Assembly: GCA_026225945.1 (NCBI GenBank) | Contig: JAMJFZ010002307.1 | Coordinates: 6,547,001 to 6,611,000 of the forward strand | Direction of reading: 5' to 3' | Source of the DNA: Cricetomys ansorgei | Taxonomy: Eukaryota; Chordata; Mammalia; Rodentia; Nesomyidae | Length of the DNA: 64,000 nucleotides | In this document: positions 33,420 through 41,938 of the stretch, in pieces | Layout of the letters: each line of letters begins with the position of its first letter | Position numbering within the stretch: position 1 is the stretch's first letter | Notes under the pieces: generated by a model | Told to the model about the DNA's origin: nothing | What the model saw: only the letters and a program-made list of their open reading frames with translations | Databases searched by the model: none | Program-made: the position numbers and the translations under genes

Positions 33420-34291
33420 AGGTCCTTAAAGCATGGTGTGCACACACCCTCAGTTGATTTAGTCCCTCAGTCAAGAAACATTTGCCAAAGACTGGCCTCC
33501 TGCCGCCTACAGCAGTAACAGCTTGAGTGAGACATGAGGAAGCAGAATATGGACCCATGTGGAACACACAGCAGAATAGGAGTGGTGGATAGACAACTTC
33601 GATGGAGTAAGAGCCATCGTAATATATTCATATGCAAGGCACTGGAGAGAGACGCCATGGACCTCGTGCTGGAGAAAATAATAGCACAGCGCCTTACCAA
33701 ACACACCGATGAAGGAGCCACAGCACAAGAAAATGAAGTAGCTGACTCAGCTCCGTGGTCTCTGGTAGCGCTTGCGGGATTTTGCTACTGTGTGTTTCAG
33801 CTGGGCTGGCACACACACTACAAACAGACAAATAACACTTAAGCCATTCTGGAGGCAGGCAGTCACATCCTATTGTGTCAGAGGAACTCACACTGCTTCC
33901 CAGAGGGGGTTGGAATGACCCAGTCAGAGCTGTGGCTTCCAGTGAGAGAGAATGTGTAGAAGTATCTACAACAACTTGCTCAGGCTGAGACCACTACAGC
34001 CTGTACTGCCTGCTGCTCTCAAGCACAGAAAAAAAATAAGTCCTGAGTCGAGGCCAGCCATCAGCTGCAGTGGTTGCTACTAACCAGCTGTGTGGTTTCT
34101 GGTCTCTCTCTTCTCATTACATGTAGAAGGACAAGTTTGCCTGGAGGAGCAATATGCCAAATTCACAACCCCTGTTTCCCTCCCAGGAGCCCTGTGAATC
34201 TACTGGGCATAGTTCTGCCCGATAGTATGTGAAGGGCCACTAGGAAGAGCTGCTATAGAATCTGATGTCTTTCTGATTAAAAAGCAAGACA
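33420..34291. other. No repeat recognised; open on both strands
   Basis: 33467-33842 is open in one plus and two minus frames (84-102 codons) and has several CpG. No peptide is recognisable. A processed pseudogene cannot be excluded. Confidence 0.3.
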
Positions 34292-34430
34292 CTGCTGGTT
34301 TCAGAGGCACACACCTGCTCTTGGAAGGTAGAGATAGGAGGATCAGAAGTTCAAAGCCATCCTCAGTTAACATGAATTTGAGGCTAGCCTGGGCTATGTG
34401 AGACTCTGACTCAAAAACAGAAAAATAATA
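34292..34430 (+). repeat. B1-like SINE, older copy
   Basis: 'cagaggcacacacctgctct', 'gtagagataggaggatcaga', 'gaggctagcctgggctatgt' and 'gagactctgactcaaaaa'. Confidence 0.75.
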
Positions 34431-34945
34431 ATTGTCCAAGAGGTAGATACAGTCTACTGTATCTACTCCGTCTAATCCCTTCCTGCTGCCTAAAACTTGG
34501 ACAGGATAGAGGCAGAGCCACCATGTCCTGAATTCTAAGAAACACAATTAGTGTGTGAGAAAATAAATCTACTTGGCATGGTGTTGTCACAAGGTTTCTA
34601 TTATATAGCCTAAAAAGTAATGCGGGTGACTCAGAAACAAAGGAAGTTTCATGGGAAACAGTAAGGGAAACAAACAAACAAAAAAACCTAAACAGTAAAC
34701 ACACGGAGGAAAACATCTGGTTTACAATCAGATGGAAAGATGCAGAAAAGATCTCTAAGCTTTTTATTATGGTTTATAACTCCAAAAGGCTCAGCCTGTC
34801 CCTTTATCTAAGCACGTATTGACTTTTTCAAGTTTAAATCCATGGCCCAGTGACTCCACTTCCCCGGTCTAAGGCTCACTATTTCCCTCCTCCTTGCTCT
34901 TCAGTTTCCTTGAGTTTTTGCAAGTTGAAGAGTGAGTGTACAAAT
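34431..34945. other. No gene or repeat recognised
   Basis: Contains a 'caaacaaacaaaaaaacc' low-complexity patch near 34670. Confidence 0.35.
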
Positions 34946-35002
34946 GGGGCTGGGGAGAGAGATAGGGTATGAGACCTGAGTTCAACCCCAAGAACCCTTG
35001 TA
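34946..35002 (+). repeat. Left part of a split tRNA-derived SINE
   Basis: 'ggggctggggagagagatag', 'gacctgagttcaaccccaag', 'aacccttgtaag'. It ends at the family's internal A-rich linker, where a purine array begins; the rest resumes at 35209. Confidence 0.7.
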
Positions 35003-35208
35003 AGGAAAGAAGAGAGAAAGAGAGGAGGGAAGGAAAGAAGGAAGGAAGGAAGGAAGGAAGGAAGGAAGGAAGGAAGGAAGGAAGGAAGGAAGGAAGGAAG
35101 GAAAGGAGGGAGGGAGGGAGAGAGGGAGGGAGGGAGGGGGAAAGGCAAGACAAAAAAGAAAGAAAAGAAAAGAAAAGAAAAGAAAAGAAAAGAAAAGAAA
35201 AGAAAAGA
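35003..35208. repeat. (GGAA)n-(GGGA)n-(AAAAG)n purine array
   Basis: About 17 GGAA units (35032-35103), a GGGA-rich section to 35140, then about ten AAAAG units. All purine on the plus strand. The reading frames through it are low-complexity artefacts. Confidence 0.97.
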
Positions 35209-35420
35209 GCAAAGCTGTGCATACTTGGAACTCAATGCTTGGTGGTAAATATCCCTGTGGCTCGCTGATCAGGTAGCCTGGCATACATGGCAAGTTCCTG
35301 GCTAGTGAGAGGAATACAAGGTGGGTAGTGCCTGAGAAATGACTGTAGAGGTTGTATTCCCACCTCTTCATATGTGTGCATGCACATGGTCACACACATG
35401 TACACACACAGGAGTGAGAG
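35209..35420 (+). repeat. Right part of the split tRNA-derived SINE
   Basis: 'agctgtgcatacttggaact', 'cctgtggctcgctgatcagg', 'ggtgggtagtgcctgagaaa' and a 'catgcacatggtcacacaca' tail continue the family consensus exactly where 34946-35002 stopped. Confidence 0.65.
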
Positions 35421-35609
35421 AGCAGATGGCAAGACTAGGATTGTGGCTTTGTGGGAGTCCCGGGCTTTAATCCTATAACTGAGAAGGGCTAGCAAAGTAT
35501 ATTCAGCATTTAGAAGTCCCCATGGTACCCTAGACCAGCACTTTCCTCTTTATTTGCTACAGGAAACCTATCAATAGTATCATCAAAATACCTTTTAATA
35601 TCTATTTTA

Positions 35610-35784
35610 ATCTTAAGTGTGTATGTATGTGTGTGCATTTGTACACGTGAGTGTAAATTCCACAGAGGCCAGAAGAGGGCGTCAGATTCCCTGTAGCTGG
35701 AGCTGTAGGATGCTGTGAGGCTCCATATGGCTTCCTCACAAGAGCATCCAGTGCTCTTAACCAGCGAGCCATCTCCCAGGGCCC
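35610..35784 (-). repeat. B3-related SINE
   Basis: Plus strand: 'gtgtatgtatgtgtgtgcat', 'cagaggccagaagagggcgt', 'ccctgtagctggagctgtag', 'gcatccagtgctcttaacca' and 'gagccatctcccagggccc'. Confidence 0.85.
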
Positions 35785-35802
35785 TAAAATGTCTCGACAT
35801 GA

Positions 35803-35900
35803 AAGCTGGGCATGTTGTGTGCCTGTAAAGCTATGAGGCAGACAGGGAGATCAGGAGTTCAAGGCCCATGTTGGTCGCAAGAGACTCTGTATCAAAAGTA
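35803..35900 (+). repeat. B1-like SINE, truncated
   Basis: 'gctgggcatgttgtgtgcct', 'caggagttcaaggcccatgt' and 'gagactctgtatcaaaag'. Confidence 0.7.
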
Positions 35901-37265
35901 GTAATTAATAATAACAAAATAAAACAACCATAAAAGAGAAAATCACTTTTGTAAAAGAGATAGTTAGAGCCATAGTCATGAGTTTTCATGGCGCTGAAGC
36001 TTGGACTCCGGCCTCCCGTATGTGAGGCAGCCACTGTGTCACAGAGCAAGCCTCTTGCCAACTTTACCTGAATGAAAGCAAACACGGATCCTCCAATGGC
36101 GGCACCATCGTAGTTGTAAAGCAAGGTAGTACCAGCCAACTGCAGTCCCAGAGCTATGGGACTTGGGATGCTGGGCACAATGAGTTAGATTACTGTTTCC
36201 CCTTCTTGAGAAAAGAAAAGTTCCCATGGGAGTTTCTAGGGGACGGAGCCATGCCTGGAGGCCCACATATGATTCTCAGCCACCAAGTTTCCCTGCGCGT
36301 AGCAGGAACCCTTCTGATTACATATGGACAGACACTGACATGTTGTGTTGTTCCAACTAAGTAAGTCCAAACATTAACATGTGGAGCCGACCACATTAGC
36401 ACTCTGGCTGCCAGATGTTCTTGTGAGGAACTGTCTCCTCCAAAGCATCATGATCTGTCATTAAAGTAGATGAAGCCCATGATATTTGCTTCCTCACTCT
36501 TATGTTCTGGCTCTTGATTGCAGCTAGCCTCAAGATAGAAAGAATGAAATAACCACTACTATATGATAAGTTCTAGAAGTTTAACTGTGTAACACAAAAT
36601 GCAACCTCGATGACTGAGATTCTAATAACCAGCCAGCCTGACCGAGACAGAAAAATTCATTGTGGCATTACCTTCTTTCAGGGCCCAGGAGTCAGCTCTG
36701 AGAAGCAGGCCTTCCCTCAGATCAACATGACCAATAACAAAGGAGTCATTTCTATATAATATTGCAAGATTTTATGCATCCCTATTTTACCTCTGCCCAG
36801 CTGTAAGCTGCCTTGAGTGAGTCCATGTGCTAGACAAAGGAAAGGTAAAAAGCAAAACCACATAACGTGTTTAAGCATCATTTTCTTATTTATAAAAGAA
36901 GAGTCGATGCAAAGGTTGGAATACATTGAAAACTAAGATCTACTATAAATACCTTTAGTCGAGATCTCTCATGGCTCAACTTCTAGAATAATTAGACAGG
37001 AAGCCCAGTGTGGAATAAAAATGAAGGACCTTCCAGAGAAGGTAAAAGAGGAGAGGAAGAGGGGGACAAATGATGGTGATTTGTTTGAAGGCAAATGCTA
37101 TGCACATTTGGTCTGTAAAGTGAAAGCTCTCCAGACAGATGACTGAGGAGGTGTTCCCAGGTAGGTGCAGGGTCTTAGTATAGTCAGTCCGATCTGTTGA
37201 GAACTGTGGCCTTATGAGCAAGACTCAGCTCTCAACTATAGTGGCTTACAGCAAGAGCATTAGTT
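35901..37265. other. Mostly unique sequence with exon-like piece
   Basis: 36068-36170 (minus) is treated separately. Otherwise AT-rich with frames of 70-115 codons that lack recognisable similarity. Confidence 0.35.
36068..36170 (-). other. Exon-like segment, unrecognised
   Basis: On the minus strand it follows 'cattgtgcccag' and precedes 'gtaaagt', open in two frames. One frame gives a hydrophobic peptide (...GTTLLYNYDGAAIGG...) resembling a membrane segment. The acceptor's pyrimidine tract is weak. No homologue recognised. Confidence 0.22.
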
Positions 37266-37475
37266 ACCTTTTTCCTTGTGGGACCAAAATGCCTGACAGC
37301 ACTGTTTAAAGGGGGAAGTTTATTCTGGTCCCAGTTTGAGGGTTCAGCCCATCATGGTAGGAACGGACATGGTGGTTGGAGTCAGTTCAATGTATCATAT
37401 CAAGATCCGGATAAAAGTCAGGGTAGATCTTCATACCCCAGTTAAACCTCTCCAGATTGTCTTTACAGACATGCT
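37266..37475 (-). mobile_element. Rodent URR1-type repeat, partial
   Basis: 'ggaccaaaatgcctgacagc', 'gggggaagtttattctggtc' and 'ttcagcccatcatggtagga' follow the family order; right portion is diverged. Confidence 0.55.
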
Positions 37476-37594
37476 CAGAGGTAATACATGAGTCTAAAAC
37501 TTGCCAAGTTGACAATCAGAGCTAGCTGTCACAGCTTGCATGCCAAGACATTACAGGAATATGTATGTTACAATGATTACTGAAGAAAGAGTGC

Positions 37595-37712
37595 ATGGTA
37601 AAGGAGAGAACAAGGAAGGACACATGGGAGGGCTGAGATGGAGGGGAAGGAATGGGAAAATGATGCAATTATATTGCAATCTCAAAAAGAAATGTAAAAA
37701 ATTAAAAAGGAA
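37595..37712 (+). mobile_element. L1 3' terminal fragment
   Basis: 'ggaggggaaggaatgggaaa' and 'atgatgcaattatattgcaa' then A-rich. This is the G-rich and A-rich extreme end typical of rodent L1, without upstream L1 sequence that I can follow. Confidence 0.45.
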
Positions 37713-37763
37713 CACAAGAAAGAAAGCTCCGAAAGGGGAGTTTCAAGTATTAAATGGTATTGA

Positions 37764-37801
37764 TATTATTTGTATTGATTGGTATTATTTGTATTGATTG
37801 G
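37764..37801 (+). repeat. 19-base tandem duplication
   Basis: Two copies of 'tattatttgtattgattgg' followed by a partial third. Confidence 0.9.
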
Positions 37802-37920
37802 AATTATTTATCCAGAATGATACTGAGAAGACTTTAGAAATAAAGTTCAAAATCAGAAGCCAACAATGTATAATTCGTTGCTTAAAAATCCTCTGTCTAT
37901 AGGAGCAGGGAGGGAAACAG

Positions 37921-38010
37921 TAGCGGTGGCGTGCATGCCTTTAAATCCAGCTCTAGAGGCAGAGGCAGGTGGATCTTTGGGAGTTTGAAGCTCACTGGTG
38001 TACATAGGGA
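37921..38010 (+). repeat. B1 SINE, 3' truncated
   Basis: 'tagcggtggcgtgcatgcct', 'ttaaatccagctctagaggc' and 'gaggcaggtggatctttggg'. The right third is lost. Confidence 0.8.
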
Positions 38011-38053
38011 GTTTCCATCCACGCAGGGTATTTTGTTTTTGTTTTAGCTGTTG

Positions 38054-38101
38054 TTAGGTGAGAACCTGAAGTTCAGCTTTAGGTGAGAACCTGAAGTTCA
38101 C
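38054..38101 (+). repeat. 25-base tandem duplication
   Basis: 'ttaggtgagaacctgaagtt' occurs at 38054 and again at 38079, period 25. Confidence 0.95.
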
Positions 38102-38173
38102 TTGTCAATTAACTAGCACATGAAGACCTAGAATTTCTGAGAAGGAATTGAAGAATAAATAGTACATGTACAC

Positions 38174-38529
38174 CAGTGTCCCCCAGTTGATGCTAGGGCT
38201 GCACCCTGGGAAGCCCATGGAAGCGTGAAAACATACTGAGTCCAAGATGCATTTAGTACATCTAAGCTGCTGAACACCACAGCTCAGCAACACAGTATGC
38301 TCAGGCTATGTCGCCCTTGTGGCCACAGGGCTAAACGGGGGCTGCTGCCCACTGACTCTGCCTAGCTCAGAACATCAGACTACATACCACAACCCATGAA
38401 ACGGATCCGAATACAAACTCAAAGTTTGGATTCTACTACGAAGGCATTCCTTTTGCACCATCTTGTAAAGTCAACCCGCCCTTCCCCCAAAAATTTGCAT
38501 TAAGCCAAACCACTGTACGGGGGGAACTG
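38174..38529 (-). mobile_element. MER2-type DNA transposon (Tigger/pogo)
   Basis: Length 356, close to MER2. Ends: 'cagtgtcccccagttgatg' at left; right end ends '...ggggggaactg', whose complement also begins 'cagtt'. Internal landmarks: 'gatgcatttagtacatctaa', 'ctgctgaacaccacagctca', 'ttttgcaccatcttgtaaag'. Clearly diverged, older than the SINEs. Non-autonomous, no transposase frame. Confidence 0.68.
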
Positions 38530-38536
38530 TCTTAGT

Positions 38537-38945
38537 TATAAACTCAGCACAACCTGTAGTCATTTGAGTGGAAAGTTTCTATTGAGGGATTGCCTAGGTC
38601 AGATTGACTTGTGGACATGTCTGCACTGTGGACATGTCTCCACTGTGGACATGTCTCCACTGTTGACTGATGTGGTAGGACCCTGCCCGCTGTGAGTAGA
38701 CTATTCCTGGGTAGCTGGTCCTGGGACGCAGGGGAAAATCAGGTAAGCATGAGCTGGCAGGAAAGCTAGCAAGCAGTGTTCTCCATGGTCTCTGCCTCAA
38801 AATCCTGCTTGAATTCTTGCCCTGTCTTCCCTTAGTTATGCACTGTAACTTGTAAACTGAAATAAACCTTCTCCTCCTCTAAATCGCCTTTGGTCAGGGT
38901 GTTTTATCATAGCAACAGCCAAGAAATTAAAACCGGAACCACCTG
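38537..38945 (+). mobile_element. Rodent URR1-type repeat with internal 17-base triplication
   Basis: 'aaactcagcacaacctgtag', 'ggtggtcctgg'-like core, 'gaaataaaccttctcctcct' and 'tttggtcagggtgttttatc' follow the family. At 38610-38660 the unit 'tgtggacatgtctccac' is present three times in tandem. Confidence 0.65.
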
Positions 38946-39454
38946 TAACTCAAATTAAATGCTAACTATTGACTTAGGGTATGTTTAACATTGTCTAATT
39001 TTTCATAGTGACACAGATGAAAATCATCAAATCTTTACAGCACAGCATGGGAATTTACTTTAGCAAATATTTATTAGATAGCTCTTGAGTGTTAAACACT
39101 ACGCTATGTATTTTATGAGTGTAAAGCAGTTGTGGTTCACCATAACACCAATGACTTAGTCTCTGTCTATAAAAAGGGATGACTTTGTAGAAAAGATCAA
39201 ACACTCAGCACACCGATTCTGTAAAACAATTTGACGTGAAACAACAATGCTTATAACTGATGAGTATGAAATTACAAAATTAAAAAAAAACAAACTATTG
39301 ATTTTCATGTTAAGGATATGACAGAAACACCTGAATCCTTCACTAAAACAAAATCAGTGAAACAAGACTGAGATAAACTAAAACTGGAAACCCCTTAACT
39401 GCCATTCATTTGAGACCTATAAAGCTACCCAGCCTTCTGCCAAAGCAAACAAGC
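38946..39454. other. AT-rich; faint MIR/LINE-like word
   Basis: 'agcaaatatttattagatag' and 'gtgttaaacactacgctatg' near 39062 recall the ancient 'aaatatttattgagcacc...' repeat, but too little remains to name it. Confidence 0.35.
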
Positions 39455-39568
39455 ACTGGATGCAGTGGTACACACCTGTATCCCCAGTACTTGGAAGGAA
39501 ACCAAGGTCATCCATAACTACATGGTGAGTTTGAGGCAAGTGTGAGCTACATGAGACCTTTTCAACAT
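39455..39568 (+). repeat. B1-like SINE, older copy
   Basis: 'ggatgcagtggtacacacct', 'cccagtacttggaaggaaac' and 'gagtttgaggcaagtgtgag'. Confidence 0.7.
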
Positions 39569-40388
39569 GCTTTTTAAATAAATGAATGGTGGCTACAGTT
39601 TACTGGAAACCTCTCTGCTACAGGTAGCTAAATACTACTGTATAGAAACCAGCCCATTATTCAAAAGAAGGCAAGGTTTAAGTAAAATCTGCCATATGAT
39701 TGTCATGATTGGGTGCTATGCAAATGTTCAAAGCCAAGAGTATAAATGTGGAGGGAGGATCAATTCAATTATTTATGATTAATTTATGGTACCTACTGCA
39801 TGGCATGCAAAATCAGTGCACAGGACACTGGAGACGAAGTTGATTTGCTCCAGATTCTGCCATCAATCTGGAGACCCATGGGTCTGATAAGGGAGATGAC
39901 TTCTGAGACAGTGATTGAAATGATTGAGTTCTTCCCTTACATTTTCTGCTCCTTTCTTTTGCATCTGATTCTCCCTCCCCCAAAGCAGGCCTACAGGGTG
40001 AGGAACGGGGGAGCATATGAGCACTGTGGCAGTACATGTATACAATTGGGACCACGAGAAATATGGGGAAAGGACTTGAGCAGAAGAGGATTCACCCCCT
40101 TCCATCAGAGGGGATGACCTCAGAGGGACGACCTCTGACGGAAACACCTGCTGATCTCTCAGAAGGCAAGAGCCACATGGAATGGGTGCATGGAGGGGGA
40201 GATGACAGGGGTGGCTGCAATATTGGCTGTAAACCCAACAAAGTAAATCAACAAGGATAACAACTGCCAGAGGTCTGGCTCTACTGTTGAAGAATGCCCT
40301 TATACACAGAAAGAAGGGTGCTTAGAGATGACCGGCATGCTATCTGAAAACCAGAGGAAAGACTAATTATTCACTTGAATATAATATA
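39569..40388. other. No repeat recognised
   Basis: Near 40108-40140 a short near-repeat 'gatgacctcagagg / gacgacctctgacg'. Frames up to 105 codons on both strands, mutually overlapping and unrecognised. Confidence 0.35.
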
Positions 40389-40456
40389 AATATAAGAGAG
40401 GGGGAGGAGGCAAAGAAGGAGATGAGAAGGAGGGTGGAGGAAGAAGAGATTGCTAG
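40389..40456. repeat. Purine-rich low complexity
   Basis: G/A-only except scattered T/C; 'gagagggggaggaggcaaag' type. Confidence 0.85.
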
Positions 40457-40790
40457 TTTCATAGGAGCTGGCTGACAAGCATGTTTTCTCACTAACAACA
40501 GGACAAATTCAGAACCGAGATCTTGCAAACAGGACTTATCGCTGATTCTGCGATGAGGGGCAGGGAAATTACAAAGCAGATGGGACACAAACGTAATAAA
40601 ATACTCAAAGAACAATGAGAATATGTCAAGAGGACAGTAAAGTCACCTTGAATGGGGCTCCATTGGGCCATATCTAAGACATGTTGGGGTGTCAAATTGG
40701 CAATGATGTTAACAGACTGAAACTAGTGAGTCGAGATGGGAGTCCATGAACAATACTGATTAGGTTACAAAGAAGTAAACAGAGCACTTT
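40457..40790. other. No gene or repeat recognised
   Basis: Balanced composition; nothing distinctive. Confidence 0.35.
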
Positions 40791-41108
40791 TGCATGTGCC
40801 TGTGTTGTGTGTGCACACATGTGTGCAGGTGTGTGTACCTGAGCGCCCACTCGGGGGCCAGAGGAGGATATTTAGTATCCTGATCTATCACTCTCCAACT
40901 TATTTTCTTGAAATTGAGTCTCTCACTGAATCTGGAATTAGGAGAGCAGCCATCAACCCCAGTGACCCCTGTTCCCATCCTCCACGGTGCTGGGGTTACA
41001 AGTATACCTGCAGCTACTCCAAGCTTTTTACATGGGTGCTAAGGATTTGAACTCAGATCTTTGCACTTACACAGCAACTATTCTTACCTCTGAGCCATCT
41101 CCCCAGCC
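40791..41108 (-). repeat. Long tRNA-derived rodent SINE
   Basis: Plus strand: TG-rich tail, 'gagtctctcactgaatctgg', 'ccacggtgctggggttacaa', 'gctttttacatgggtgctaa' and 'gagccatctccccagccca'. Confidence 0.82.
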
Positions 41109-41747
41109 CAGAAAGAACTTCTTATGCAAAAATGTTGACAAAGAACGTCAACCGATAAATATAGCAAGTAAAAGAAAATCAACCCCGAATGATCTTAACG
41201 ATGGCTAGTGTAGGTGAGAATTATCAGCTGAAGGCTGGAAGGCGGTGGGTGAAGGTTTGGTAAAGAAAGGACATGAGCATAACGTTGGGCTATCTACCAC
41301 CATACAACGCCATGATCAGTAGTGAATAAAGAGAAGAATGGCTTCGTGGTAGAGAAACATGGCAGACACCAGCACGAGCAGGTTACAAGTTAGAAACACC
41401 AAGGGGTGCCCCCAGGGTTATGATGTCCTGAGGGGAATGTTTCATTATTTCTATGGATTCCTGCCCAGAAATCCTGATCTGAATCAGTCATAAGAAAACA
41501 CTGGACAGGCCCAGGCTCTGTGTCCTCCTATAAACAGGACGCAGAGCCTGTCATTTAAAACTGTGACAGCGAAATGGGAAAGAGAGATGCCTGTGTTCCA
41601 AATTGCAAACTGAACAGATGTATCTAAGTGGAACACACATTTCTGGGGAAATCCTGGGCCCTGGAGGGAAAACACTTTGTTGGAAGGGCTGGAGAAATGT
41701 GAATGGGATCTGTGGGTAAGGTGCAGTAGTGTGTCACCAACTCCTTG

Positions 41748-41749
<2 letters not shown>
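41109..41749. other. No gene or repeat recognised
   Basis: An imperfect inverted pair 'aggctctgtgtcctcc' (41512) / 'acgcagagcctg' (41538) could form a short hairpin. Confidence 0.35.

Positions 41750-41796
<47 letters not shown>
41750..41796. repeat. (TG)n microsatellite
   Basis: About 23 uninterrupted TG units; tail of the minus-strand SINE next to it. Confidence 0.97.
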
Positions 41797-41797
<1 letters not shown>

Positions 41798-41938
41798 TAA
41801 GCTCGCGTGTATGTGTCAGTGTGTGTACTCATGGCGGCTAGAAGATGACATCAGTGTCCCGCAGGTGTGCTAGGCATTTGAACTCAGGTCCCCATGCTTG
41901 TGCAGCCAGCACAAGCCTGAGCCATCTCCCCAACCCAC
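41797..41938 (-). repeat. tRNA-derived rodent SINE
   Basis: 'ggctagaagatgacatcagt', 'ggcatttgaactcaggtccc' and 'gagccatctccccaaccca' complement the SINE head. Confidence 0.75.

Noticed and set aside
34869..35371. Frames of 117-129 codons on the minus strand and 99 on the plus
   Set aside because: All are translations of the GGAA/GGGA/AAAAG array (poly Ser-Phe-Leu-Pro or Lys-Arg-Glu-Gly).
38610..38660. Repeat-spacer pattern suggestive of a CRISPR array
   Set aside because: Units abut without spacers and lie inside a rodent repeat; the organism is a mammal.
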